Part shown: piece by piece, positions 48,941 to 57,523 of the stretch
Position numbering within the stretch: the first letter of the stretch is position 1
Layout: each line of letters starts with the position of its first letter
Notes under the pieces: model-generated
Databases searched by the model: none
What the model saw: only the letters and a program-made list of their open reading frames with translations
Told to the model about the DNA's origin: nothing
DNA from: Streptomyces sp. Je 1-369
GTDB taxonomy: Bacteria; Actinomycetota; Actinomycetes; Streptomycetales; Streptomycetaceae
DNA: 64,000 nucleotides
Direction of reading: 5' to 3'
Assembly (NCBI RefSeq): GCF_026810505.1
Contig: NZ_CP101750.1
Coordinates: 1 to 64,000, forward strand
Translations under genes and position numbers: made by a program

Positions 48941-50416
48941 TCAGGCGGCGGGGCCGAACCAGCGCTCCAGGGCGGCGGGCAGGGGCAGCGCGTCCGGGTC
49001 GGGCGCGATCCAGGCGATGTAGCCGTCGGGGCGCAGCAGGATCGCCTCGGCGGCGGGCAGGGTGGGGCCGGGGCGTGCGGTGACGATGTCGACGCGGTCC
49101 GACCAGGCCTTGGCGGCGGCCGGCAGCGCGCTGTCGGCGCCGAGGTCGAGCAGTACGCCGCGGCCGGTGTGCAGCAGGGCGTGGACGCGGGTGGGCCGGC
49201 CCTCGCAGGTCAGGTCGCCGTCCTGAAGGCGCCGGCCGAGCAGGGGGTGCTCCCCCGCGCCGACGTCGTGGCGGATGTCCAGGCCGGTGACCATGCCGAC
49301 CAGGTGGCGCTGGACCGAGTCGTAGCGGGTGAGTTCGGTGAAGACGTCGAGCAGCGGGGTGATCTCCTCGCCGCCGAGGTAGAGGATGCGCTGGGCCAGG
49401 GTGTTGGTCAGGATGCGGGCGCCGACCGGGTGGCGTTCGCTGTGGTAGGTGTCCAGCAGGGTGTCGGGGGCCAGGTCCTTGAGGACGAGGGCGAGTTTCC
49501 AGCCGAGGTTGACCGCGTCCTGCACGCCGGCGCTCATGCCCTGGGCGCCGATGGGCAGGTGGATGTGTGCGGCGTCGCCGGCCAGGAACACCCGGCCGTG
49601 CCGGTACCGCTCGGCCTGTCGGCTCACGTCGGTGGTCGAGCTCACCCACAGCGGGGTGGCCGCGTGGATGTCCTCGCCCGACAGCTTCTGGAAGGTGTCG
49701 GCGACCTCGTCGAAGGTGATCGGCTCGGTGCTCTTGCGCAGCGGCTCGCTGCGGTCGTAGTAGATGATGCGGCAGCGGTCCGGGCCCAGCGGCAGCACCA
49801 TGATCATGCCGCCGGGTACCCGTTCCCCGGCGAAGCGGGGCCGCAGCCGCACCCCGCTGATGTCGGCGAAGCGCAGCTCGATGGCCGGTTCGGTGCCGGG
49901 GAAGTCGATGCCGGCGGCGGCGCGCACCTGGCTGCGGGCGCCGTCGCACCCGATGACGTACCGGGCGCGCAGTTCCTGGCCGCCGTCCTGTGTCCCGGTG
50001 CCGCTCGTGTGCAGGGTCACCCCGTGCTCGTCCTGGCCGAGGCCGGTGACCTCCACCGAGCGGCGGATGCGGGCGCCCTGTTCGGTGGCGTGGCCGGCCA
50101 GCATCGCCTCGGTGCGGGACTGGGGGATGCCGCGTGCGCCGTAGGAACCGCCGCTGAGCACCTGGTAGTCCAGCGGTACGCCGCCGAAGTGCCCGCCGGG
50201 GATGGTGTCGACCTCGCCGAGGCGGGTCAGCAGTCCGCGCTGTGCGAATTCCTCGATGGTGCGCGCGGAGAAGCCGAGGGCGCGTGACTGCCGCATCGGT
50301 TCGGCGAGCCTGTCGAGCACGAGAACGGAAATTCCGTGCTGGCCCAACTCACCGGCGAGCATAAGGCCGGTGGGTCCTGCACCTACGATGATCACGTCCG
50401 CGTCATAATTGTCCAT
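48941..50416 (-). CDS. FAD-dependent aromatic hydroxylase C
   Basis: 491 residues from the ATG at 50416 (MDNYDADVIIVGAGPTGLML). The DG motif is VIGCDGARSQVRAAAG and the GD motif GRVFLAGDAAHIHLPIGAQG; thioredoxin-like C-terminal domain present. Sequence style is closest to hydroxylase A (GHFGGVPLDY, GARGIPQSRTEA). It is upstream of the ring-opening oxygenase in the same direction, so may head the PKS operon. It probably hydroxylates the angucyclinone before ring cleavage, like the AlpK/JadF group, but the assignment among the five hydroxylases is open. Confidence 0.87.
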   Translation of the reverse strand: MDNYDADVIIVGAGPTGLMLAGELGQHGISVLVLDRLAEPMRQSRALGFSARTIEEFAQRGLLTRLGEVDTIPGGHFGGVPLDYQVLSGGSYGARGIPQSRTEAMLAGHATEQGARIRRSVEVTGLGQDEHGVTLHTSGTGTQDGGQELRARYVIGCDGARSQVRAAAGIDFPGTEPAIELRFADISGVRLRPRFAGERVPGGMIMVLPLGPDRCRIIYYDRSEPLRKSTEPITFDEVADTFQKLSGEDIHAATPLWVSSTTDVSRQAERYRHGRVFLAGDAAHIHLPIGAQGMSAGVQDAVNLGWKLALVLKDLAPDTLLDTYHSERHPVGARILTNTLAQRILYLGGEEITPLLDVFTELTRYDSVQRHLVGMVTGLDIRHDVGAGEHPLLGRRLQDGDLTCEGRPTRVHALLHTGRGVLLDLGADSALPAAAKAWSDRVDIVTARPGPTLPAAEAILLRPDGYIAWIAPDPDALPLPAALERWFGPAA

Positions 50417-50591
50417 CGTCGCCCATCCGCCGTCTTGTGGTTGATGTTTTACGAGTATGGACAGCGCCCGAGCGGCCGGTAAAGGGACGCCGGTACACAG
50501 CTTTTGCAGTCCACTACAGAAATGTGCGGGCAACGTCAGATCTTTGACAGGCGGGGTTGGTCGGGGCGGGTGTGTGGGCCCATTCTCAAGC

Positions 50592-51059
50592 ATGACCTCG
50601 ACTGAAGCTGAATCCTTCACTCCGGACACGGCCATGGTGGACGCCTTTACCGTGCGCGGTCTGCTGGACCGTTATCTGCTGGCGTTGGACACCGAAAAGC
50701 TCGATGACGCGTGGGCGCGCACCCTGTTCACCGAGGACGCGGTGGTCGCATTCCCGCTGAGCCGGCACGAGGGAATGGCCGGGCTCGCCGCATGGCACCG
50801 GGACGCGCTGGAGAATTTCGCGCGCACCCAGCATCTGAACTCGCCTGCGGTGGTGGAGCTGGCGGGTGACGGGGCGAGCCTGCGCGCCAATCTGCTCTCC
50901 ACCCACGTGCACCATCCCGGCGGCCCGGGCCCGGAGTTGTTCACCACCGGCACCTCGGTGAGCGGCGCGGCCCGCCGCACTCCGGGCGGCTGGCGCCTGG
51001 CCCGGCTCTCGTTCGGGCTGATCTGGGTGGACGGGGTACCGCCCGGCGCCCGCGGCTGA
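50592..51059 (+). CDS. SnoaL-like (NTF2-fold) protein
   Basis: 155 residues. FTVRGLLDRYLLALDTEKLD and FTEDAVVAFPLSRHEGMAGL are typical of the NTF2-like/SnoaL_4 fold, used by cyclases, dehydratases and ring-forming isomerases in polyketide clusters. It diverges from hydroxylase C with 175 bp between the starts. It could catalyse a late ring rearrangement or simply bind intermediates. Confidence 0.78.
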   Translation: MTSTEAESFTPDTAMVDAFTVRGLLDRYLLALDTEKLDDAWARTLFTEDAVVAFPLSRHEGMAGLAAWHRDALENFARTQHLNSPAVVELAGDGASLRANLLSTHVHHPGGPGPELFTTGTSVSGAARRTPGGWRLARLSFGLIWVDGVPPGARG

Positions 51060-51088
51060 TGGCCCGGGGGCCTGCCGCGGGCGGGGGG

Positions 51089-51505
51089 TCAGCAGTTGAG
51101 GCTCAGCACCCGGTCGACGGTGATCTCCACGACCACGCGGCCGGGCGGGTTCGGCGGCCCGGAGAAGTAGCGCTCGGTGTAGCGGCGGACCCCTTCGGCG
51201 ATGCGTTCGGGGGCATCGAGGATCCGGGCGGTGCCCTCCAGGCAGACCCAGGCGAAGCCGTCCACCTGGCACAGCGCGACGCGTGCGTGCGGGGTGGCCA
51301 GCACGTTCTTGACCTTGCGGGTCGTGTTCACGGTCAGGACGCGGGCCAGGCCGGCCGGTGCGTCCCAGGTGAAGCGCACCGGGGTCAGGTGGGGCGAGCC
51401 GTCGGGCCGCAGCGTGCTCAGCACGCCGGTGTGCGGCGCGGTGAGGAACCGGCGTGCCGCGGGGGACATCGCCGTCGCGCCGGCGCGCTGCGGGGAGAGC
51501 GTCAT
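51089..51505 (-). CDS. PPOX-class (flavin or F420-dependent) oxidoreductase
   Basis: 138 residues of the split-barrel fold. AARRFLTAPHTGVLSTLRPD and SPHLTPVRFTWD are the typical flavin-contact strands; VNTTRKVKNVLATPHARVAL follows. Family members use FMN or F420 to reduce small molecules, or bind heme/biliverdin. It is convergent with the SnoaL-like gene and 53 bp downstream of a possible small peptide gene. A role in product reduction is possible. Confidence 0.78.
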   Translation of the reverse strand: MTLSPQRAGATAMSPAARRFLTAPHTGVLSTLRPDGSPHLTPVRFTWDAPAGLARVLTVNTTRKVKNVLATPHARVALCQVDGFAWVCLEGTARILDAPERIAEGVRRYTERYFSGPPNPPGRVVVEITVDRVLSLNC

Positions 51506-51558
51506 CGTCTTGGACTCCTTGTTCGTCTCACCGGCGCAACGCGCGCCCCGGCACCCGG

Positions 51559-51687
51559 TCAGTCGATTCCGCGGACCACGTTGCACTCCGCGGGATCGTC
51601 CTCCTCCTCGTCCACCCCGGCCAGCCGGAGCACCGGCGCGACTCCCTCGACACCGCGTGTCTGCCGCTCACGTTCGGCCTCGTCCAT
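51559..51687 (-). CDS. Possible small acidic protein
   Basis: 42 residues from the ATG at 51687 with GGAAGGACAGGCCC upstream. The sequence is acidic (GVDEEEDDP) and ends in ECNVVRGID. It is on the same strand as the PPOX gene and 53 bp before it. I do not recognise the family. The good ribosome-binding site and strand match support it, but it could be chance in GC-rich DNA. The remaining bases of the 51506-51927 gap show no other gene. Confidence 0.4.
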   Translation of the reverse strand: MDEAERERQTRGVEGVAPVLRLAGVDEEEDDPAECNVVRGID

Positions 51688-51927
51688 GGGCCTGTCCTTC
51701 CGCGACCGTGCGCCCCGCGGGGCTGCGGAGCCGGCTTGCTCCACCCGCCCACGTTGGCAAAGCGCTCTGGAGGCCGGGCGGAGGGGCGGCTCGAGTCCGC
51801 CTCGACACCGCACCGCGGCGCTTGAGTCGGCTTCGAACCCGGTGCGACCGGCGGCCCGCACAGTGACGGCTCCTGGCGCACCCGAGCCGGCGCCGCCACG
51901 CGGCCACGCCCCTGTGGAGGGAGATTC

Positions 51928-52164
51928 ATGGCCAGCTTGATCAGGCGTGTGTGGCGCGAGGTGTACGCGGCCTTGCAGGCCTATGGCGCCATCTACATCT
52001 CGGGGGCGCAGCCCGCCGAGCACACTCCCCCGCCCGGCACCGCGCCGCCCGAGGCCGCGCCGCGGGGCGGGCCGCCCGCGGGTCATCCGGAGCGGCTGTG
52101 TCCGGAGGTCGCCCTGTCCCCGGTGGAGCGGGCCCTCAAGCGGCAGCTGGAGGCCGGGCCCTGA
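51928..52164 (+). CDS. DUF6059-like small protein
   Basis: 78 residues, GGAGGGAGATTC before the ATG. The N-terminal amphipathic helix (LIRRVWREVYAALQAYGAIY), a Pro-rich middle and the end HPERLCPEVALSPVERALKR resemble the small Streptomyces proteins grouped as DUF6059, which often occur inside natural-product clusters. The function of the family is unknown to me. Confidence 0.65.
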   Translation: MASLIRRVWREVYAALQAYGAIYISGAQPAEHTPPPGTAPPEAAPRGGPPAGHPERLCPEVALSPVERALKRQLEAGP

Positions 52165-52192
52165 AGGCCGTGCGGGGGTGGGCGGTGGGGGT

Positions 52193-53311
52193 TCAGACGG
52201 CTTCCTGGCGGCTGCGCAGCCGCTCGGCGAACTGGCTCCACTCCCTGCCGACGCTCTCCGCGATGGGCGCGATGACGCCGACCCAGTGGGCGGGGACGGC
52301 GTTGACGAGCTCGCGCCAGCCGTCCGGGTCGCCGGCGTGCAGCGCCATCCACTGCAGGAACTCCTTGCCGCCCGCGGTGTAGCGGATGCACGGGTCGCCT
52401 GCGACCTTGGCGGCGACCGTCTCCCAGGCGGGCGCCGCCTCGGCGGCCTGCGGCGGGGCGTGCCGGTCCGGGCGCGGGGCCGGGTGCGCGGTGGGCGGGG
52501 TGTCGGCGGGCCGGTCGGCGGGGTGCAGGGTCAGGTGCGCGCCGGGTGCGCGCAGGCCGTTGCGTTCGGGGCTGACCCCGCGGCGCAGGCGGGCGCTGAC
52601 GTCGTGGACGGTGCCCAGGGACACCTCGGTCTCCCGGGCGACTTCGCGCAGGGTGGCCTCGGGGTGGGCGTGGATGTAGGCGGCGGCGCGGCGGCGGCCC
52701 TCGCCGGCGCCGACCGAGCGCAGTTTGCCGTCCAGGCCCAGGCGCTGGCCGCCGGGCGGGGTGGCGCACGCGGAGCGTTCGCGCAGGACGGCGATCGTCT
52801 TGGCGCTCAGTCCGGTGACGCTGGCGATGGCGCGGTCGGACCATTCGGGGTGGGCGAGAAGGACGCGTTCGGCTCCGGCGATGCGGTCGGCCCGTGAGAG
52901 CGGAAGTCCGTGGGAACTGTTGGCCTTCATGGCGAGTACGAGTGCTTCGGCGTCGGTGCACTCGACGAGCCGTGCTTTTATGCTGTGGTCGCCGCAGAGT
53001 TTCGCGGCCTCCAGCCTGTGGAGTCCGTCGATGATCCGCCAGCCGTCTTTCTGGACGAGTACGGGCGGTAATTCCGTACGGCCCGACGCTTCGACGAGCA
53101 ATTGGAGATAGGCGGTGTTGATTCCGCCCTGGCGCAGGTGCAGTCCGGGCGACAGTGCATGGACCGGGAGTTCCTGTGCCGGTGTCTTCTCGATGTTCTG
53201 GGGGCCGATTCTCGGGCCGGTTCCTTCACCGGCCGCCGGTTCCCCGTACCGTAATGCGGCGGAACTCAAACTGTCTGCGATCACCGTAGCCCGCCCGTCT
53301 TTGAAAGCCAT
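52193..53311 (-). CDS. StrR-family (ParB-like) pathway-specific activator 2
   Basis: 372 residues from the ATG at 53311, preceded by AGAAAGGGC. The ParB-like domain includes LPPVLVQKDGWRIIDGLHRL, followed by LSRADRIAGAERVLLAHPEW and the HTH SDRAIASVTGLSAKTIAVLR; a second HTH-like stretch (EATLREVARETEVSLGTVHD) lies about residue 230. It is paralogous to the regulator at 15110-16135, with the same DG(M/L)HRL and PEWSDRA signatures. Two TTA leucine codons, for Leu20 (53254-53252) and Leu81 (53071-53069), make it a likely bldA-dependent switch. It may bind the repeats at 34131 and 62160. Confidence 0.84.
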   Translation of the reverse strand: MAFKDGRATVIADSLSSAALRYGEPAAGEGTGPRIGPQNIEKTPAQELPVHALSPGLHLRQGGINTAYLQLLVEASGRTELPPVLVQKDGWRIIDGLHRLEAAKLCGDHSIKARLVECTDAEALVLAMKANSSHGLPLSRADRIAGAERVLLAHPEWSDRAIASVTGLSAKTIAVLRERSACATPPGGQRLGLDGKLRSVGAGEGRRRAAAYIHAHPEATLREVARETEVSLGTVHDVSARLRRGVSPERNGLRAPGAHLTLHPADRPADTPPTAHPAPRPDRHAPPQAAEAAPAWETVAAKVAGDPCIRYTAGGKEFLQWMALHAGDPDGWRELVNAVPAHWVGVIAPIAESVGREWSQFAERLRSRQEAV

Positions 53312-53415
53312 CCGGTGTGCCCTTTCTGCTGCCATTCCGGATGAGCGTCGCAGCGGTTTCTCTAGCCGCAGTAGAGGGTGGGTCGATGGTCGTCGGACTG
53401 CGGTTGGGGCGGGTT

Positions 53416-54303
53416 TCAGCGGTGTACGAGCAGGCCGCGGCTGCGCAGGACCCAGCGCTCCAGGGGGCTGAAGACCAGCAGGTCGATGGCGACGCCGACC
53501 AGCAGGATCAGCAGGATGGCCTCGAAGACCATGGCCATGTCGCTGGCGTTGCGGCCGTTCTCCAGGAGCTGGCCCAGGCCCAGGCCCAGGTCGGGGAAGG
53601 AGGCGATGATCTCGGCGGCCATCAGGGAGCGCCAGGCGAAGGCCCAGCCCTGTTTGAGGCCGGCGACGTAGCCGGGCAGGGCGGCCGGCAGCACCACGTG
53701 CCAGGTGCCTTTGAGGCCGGTGGCGCCCATGGTGCGGCCGGCCCGCAGGAACAGCGGCGGTACCTGGTCGACGCCGGAGACCAGGCCGTTGGCGATGGAG
53801 GGGACCGCGCCGAGCAGGATCACCGCGTACATCATCGAGTTGTTCAGGCCCAGCCAGATCACCGCGGGCGGCACCCAGGCCACCGAGGGCAGGGACTGCA
53901 GGCCGGACAGGATCGGGCCGATCGCCGCGCGCAGGAACTTCAGGCGGGCCACGAGCAGGCCCAGCGGGGTGCCGATGAGCAGGGCGAGCAGGAAGCCGGA
54001 CAGGCCGCGCGAGACGGACGTCCAGATGTAGCCCAGGAGTTCGCCCTCCAGCCAGGCCTGGCGGGCCACGTCCCACACGGCGCCGGGGGCGGGCAGTTTG
54101 CTGGGGTCCTCCACGATGTGGAAGGAGATGAGGCCCTGCCACACCGCGAGGACCAGCGCGATGGCGGTGAGCGGGGGCAGGACCTTCTCCTTCAGGGTGA
54201 GGGTGAAGGGCGTGCGGATGGGCTGGGGGGTCTCCAGGGCGTCCAGGCCGGCGAGGTCGTTGTCGCTGCCGTCCTTGTGGGCGCCGGTCTCAGTACTGGC
54301 CAT
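53416..54303 (-). CDS. Sulfonate/sulfate ABC transporter permease (SsuC-like)
   Basis: 295 residues with about six transmembrane helices and the binding-protein-dependent permease EAA loop (GATGLKGTWHVVLPAALPGY, VAGLKQGWAFAWRSLMAAEI). It is last in the operon after the ATPase and binding protein, overlapping the ATPase end by 14 bp. It forms an SsuABC/TauABC-type importer for sulfonates or sulfate, supplying the CysDNC enzymes encoded upstream. Confidence 0.85.
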   Translation of the reverse strand: MASTETGAHKDGSDNDLAGLDALETPQPIRTPFTLTLKEKVLPPLTAIALVLAVWQGLISFHIVEDPSKLPAPGAVWDVARQAWLEGELLGYIWTSVSRGLSGFLLALLIGTPLGLLVARLKFLRAAIGPILSGLQSLPSVAWVPPAVIWLGLNNSMMYAVILLGAVPSIANGLVSGVDQVPPLFLRAGRTMGATGLKGTWHVVLPAALPGYVAGLKQGWAFAWRSLMAAEIIASFPDLGLGLGQLLENGRNASDMAMVFEAILLILLVGVAIDLLVFSPLERWVLRSRGLLVHR

Positions 54304-55078
54304 GTCGGCGGATCTCCCCCCGCAGCTGTTCGGTGATCTCGATGGAGAGTTCGGCGACGGCACTGTCCTCGATGCGGCGCGGCTGGGGGATGTCCACGGC
54401 CCATTCGCGGGCGATGCGCCCGGGGCGGGAGGACAGCAGGATCACGCGCTGGGCCAGGCGGGCGGCCTCGCGCACGTTGTGGGTGACGAACAGGACGGAG
54501 AGCTGTGTCTCGCTCCAGATGCGGGTCAGTTCGTCGTGCAGCACGTCGCGGGTGATGGCGTCCAGGGCGGCGAAGGGCTCGTCCATGAGCAGCAGGCGGC
54601 TCTCCTGGGCCAGGGCGCGGGCCAGCGCGACCCGCTGGCGCATGCCGCCGGACAGTTCGTGCACCCGCTTGTGGTGGGCGCCCTTGAGGCGCACGAGTGC
54701 CAGGAGCTCCTCGGCGCGTTCGCGGCGCCGTTTGGGGGCGATGCCGCGCAGTTTCAGGGCGAGTTCGATGTTCTTGCCGGCGGTCAGCCAGGGGAACAGG
54801 GCGTGTTCCTGGAACATCAGGGCGGGCCGGCCGTCGGTGGTGATCTCGCCGGTGGTGGGCTCGTCCAGGCCGGCGACGAGGTTGAGCAGGGTGGATTTGC
54901 CGCAGCCGGAGGCTCCCAGGAGGGTGACGAACTCGCCGGGTGCGACGGCGAGGCTGATGTCGTCCAGGACGAGCTGTGGCCCGGCGGGGCCCGTGAACGA
55001 CTTGGAGACGTGCTCGAGGCGGGCGGCGTGGCGGGCCGTCGCGGCGGCGCCGGTGGCCTTGTCGAGGGTCGCGGTCAT
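54290..55078 (-). CDS. Sulfonate/sulfate ABC transporter ATP-binding protein (SsuB-like)
   Basis: 262 residues from the ATG at 55078, preceded by GGAGGTGACC; a GTG 9 bp upstream is less favourable. Walker A is GASGCGKST, the signature LSGGMRQRVALARAL, Walker B LLLMDEPFAALD and the switch His in VLFVTHNVREA. Family features match the nitrate/sulfonate/taurine group. Confidence 0.88.
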   Translation of the reverse strand: MTATLDKATGAAATARHAARLEHVSKSFTGPAGPQLVLDDISLAVAPGEFVTLLGASGCGKSTLLNLVAGLDEPTTGEITTDGRPALMFQEHALFPWLTAGKNIELALKLRGIAPKRRRERAEELLALVRLKGAHHKRVHELSGGMRQRVALARALAQESRLLLMDEPFAALDAITRDVLHDELTRIWSETQLSVLFVTHNVREAARLAQRVILLSSRPGRIAREWAVDIPQPRRIEDSAVAELSIEITEQLRGEIRRHGQY

Positions 55079-55097
55079 GGTGGTCACCTCCAGGAAC

Positions 55098-56210
55098 TCA
55101 GCGAGGGGGTTGGCGCACGCCGAGGTTGGCGTCGTCCACCGGGCGGTGCCCGGCGGTTTTGAGGACCTTGTTGAGCAGGGTGAGGTCGTAGATGCCGGAC
55201 AGGTCGGGGCGCTTGAGCAGGCCGGCCCGCACGGCGTGTGCGGCCTCGGTGCGCAAGGTGGCGGCCAGCGGGTCGTCGGTGAAGTCGATGGACTGCCAGG
55301 CCGGGTCCAGGACCTGCGGGGGCAGGGCCTTGCCGGCGTCGGCCTCCAGCTGGCGGTTGGCCGCGCGTTTGGCCCGGCCGGGGTGCTCCTCGATCCACCG
55401 GTTGGTGTCCACCGACGCCTTCAGCACCGCCTCGACGACCCGGGGATGCCGGGTGAGGAACTTCTGCGACACGATGATGTTGGTGATGACGAAGGTGTGG
55501 CCGGGCCACAGGCTCTTCTCGTCCAGCAGGACCCTGCCGCCCTGGGCGACGATCTTGGAGGCGGTCGGCTCCGGCACCCACGCGCCGTCGATGGAGCCGG
55601 ACCGGTAGGCGTCGGGGGTGACCTTGTTGTCGCTGCGCACCACGGTCACCTCGCCCGTGCCGCTCTGCGCGTCGACCTGCCAGCCCTGCTGGGAGGCCCA
55701 GTTGAGGAAGGCGACGTCCTGGGTGTTGCCGAGCTGCGGGGTGGCGATCCTCTTGCCTCTGACGTCGTCCAGGGAGGTGATCCTCTTCGGGTTCACGACG
55801 AGTTTCACGCCGCCGGAGGCGGAGCCGCCGATGATCCGCAGGTTCGTGCCGCCCGACTTGGTGAACCCGTTGATCGCCGGGGAGGGGCCGATCCAGCCGA
55901 TGTCGAGGGAGCCGGAGTTCAGGGCCTCGATCTCGGAGGGGCCCGCGTTGAAGGTGGCGTACCGGGCGCGGGTGGCGCCCAGCGCCTTTTGGAAGAAGCC
56001 CTGCCGGTTGCCGACCAGGGCGGTGGCGTGGGTGAGGTTGGCGAAGTAGCCGATCCGTACCGAGTCCAGGCCGTCGATCTTTTGTGCGCCGGCGGCGATC
56101 CGCACGGTGTCCTCGTCCTTGGCCTGCGAGCCGTAGCCGCAGCCGGCGGGCGCCAGCAGCAGCAGTGCGGCCAGCAGGGCGGGGGCGGCGCGCCGGGTCA
56201 GAAGTCCCAT
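55098..56210 (-). CDS. Lipoprotein substrate-binding protein of the sulfonate/sulfate transporter (SsuA-like)
   Basis: 370 residues with a lipobox LAPAGC (Cys24). The mature protein has the periplasmic-binding fold of the SsuA/TauA/NrtA group: VRIGYFANLTHATALVGNRQ, IGWIGPSPAINGF and GSIDGAWVPEPTASKIV. Overlap with the CysN gene by 13 bp shows operon membership. The same gene order, cysC-cysD-cysN-binding protein-ATPase-permease, is known from the Streptomyces sulfate assimilation operon. Confidence 0.86.
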   Translation of the reverse strand: MGLLTRRAAPALLAALLLLAPAGCGYGSQAKDEDTVRIAAGAQKIDGLDSVRIGYFANLTHATALVGNRQGFFQKALGATRARYATFNAGPSEIEALNSGSLDIGWIGPSPAINGFTKSGGTNLRIIGGSASGGVKLVVNPKRITSLDDVRGKRIATPQLGNTQDVAFLNWASQQGWQVDAQSGTGEVTVVRSDNKVTPDAYRSGSIDGAWVPEPTASKIVAQGGRVLLDEKSLWPGHTFVITNIIVSQKFLTRHPRVVEAVLKASVDTNRWIEEHPGRAKRAANRQLEADAGKALPPQVLDPAWQSIDFTDDPLAATLRTEAAHAVRAGLLKRPDLSGIYDLTLLNKVLKTAGHRPVDDANLGVRQPPR

Positions 56211-57523
56211 CCCTCGTCCTTGGCGGCGTGGGCGGCCGGGTCCGGCAGGGCGAAGGACTCGCCGACCATGCCCGCGGTCAGGGTGGTGCCGTCGGCCGGG
56301 TCGATGAGGATGAACGAGCCGGTGCGCCGGGAGTGGGCGTAGGTGTCCAGGGGCAGCGGTTCGGCGGTGCGCAGGCGCACTTGGCCGATGTCGTTGGCGA
56401 CGAGCTGCCCGGGGTGCGGGTAGGGCGAGAGGTCCTCCAGGGTGAGGCGGGAGGGGATGTCGGTGACCAGGGCCTTGACGGTGCGGGTGCCGTGTTTGAG
56501 GAGCACCCGGTGGCCGGTGGTCAGCGGCTGGTCGGCGACGTGGCAGACGGTCGCGGTCACCTCGCGGGTGGTGGCGGGTGCGTCGGCGGCCGGCACGATC
56601 AGGTCGCCGCGGGAGATGTCGAGGTCGTCGTGGAGCAGCACGGTCACCGACTGCAGGGCCCAGGCCGTCTCGACGGGGCGGCCCAGGCGTTCGATGGCGG
56701 TGATGGTGGAGGTGCGGCCCGAGGGCAGTACGCGCACCTGCTGGCCGGTGCGGAAGGTGCCCTCGGCGATGCGGCCGGCGTAGCCGCGGTAGTCGGGGTG
56801 GCCGGGGCTCTGCGGGCGGATCACGTACTGCACGGGCAGCCGGGCCGTCAGGGGCGCCAGGTGGTCGCTGAGCGGCACGGTCTCCAGGTGTTCCAGGACG
56901 GTGGGGCCGCTGTACCAGTCCATGTGCGCGGAGGAGTCCACGACGTTGTCGCCGGCCAGCGCGCAGATGGGGATGACGGTGACCTCCGGGCCGCCCAGCT
57001 CCTTGACGTAGGCCGTGTACTGCTCGGCGATCGCCGCGAAGGCGGGCTCCTGGTAGCCGACGAGGTCCATCTTGTTGACGGCCAGGACGATCTGCGGGAC
57101 GCGCAGCAGGGCGGCGATGGCGGTGTGGCGGCGGGTCTGTTCGACGACGCCGTTGCGGGCGTCGACCAGGATGATCGTCAGTTCCGCGGTGGAGGCGCCG
57201 GTGACCATGTTGCGGGTGTACTGCACGTGGCCGGGGGTGTCGGCGAGGATGAAGCGGCGCCTGGGGGTGGCGAAGTAGCGGTAGGCGACGTCGATGGTGA
57301 TGCCCTGCTCGCGTTCGGCGCGCAGGCCGTCGGTGAGCAGCGCCAGGTCGGGGGCGGCCTGCCCGCGGTTGCGGGAGGCGTGGGCGACGGCCTCCAGCTG
57401 GTCGGCCAGGACCGACTTGGAGTCGTGCAACAGCCGTCCGACCAGGGTGGATTTGCCGTCGTCGACGGAGCCGGCGGTGGCGAAGCGCAGTGTGTCGGCG
57501 GCGGTGTCGCTCAGAACGCTCAT
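56198..57523 (-). CDS. cysN: Sulfate adenylyltransferase large (GTPase) subunit
   Basis: 441 residues. GTPase motifs: GSVDDGKSTLVGRLL (P-loop), DTPGHVQYTRN (G3) and NKMDLVGY (G4), followed by two beta-barrels as in EF-Tu relatives. CysN hydrolyses GTP to drive APS synthesis by CysD. The start overlaps the cysD stop (ATGA). No APS kinase domain is fused; that activity is a separate gene. Confidence 0.92.
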   Translation of the reverse strand: MSVLSDTAADTLRFATAGSVDDGKSTLVGRLLHDSKSVLADQLEAVAHASRNRGQAAPDLALLTDGLRAEREQGITIDVAYRYFATPRRRFILADTPGHVQYTRNMVTGASTAELTIILVDARNGVVEQTRRHTAIAALLRVPQIVLAVNKMDLVGYQEPAFAAIAEQYTAYVKELGGPEVTVIPICALAGDNVVDSSAHMDWYSGPTVLEHLETVPLSDHLAPLTARLPVQYVIRPQSPGHPDYRGYAGRIAEGTFRTGQQVRVLPSGRTSTITAIERLGRPVETAWALQSVTVLLHDDLDISRGDLIVPAADAPATTREVTATVCHVADQPLTTGHRVLLKHGTRTVKALVTDIPSRLTLEDLSPYPHPGQLVANDIGQVRLRTAEPLPLDTYAHSRRTGSFILIDPADGTTLTAGMVGESFALPDPAAHAAKDEGWDF

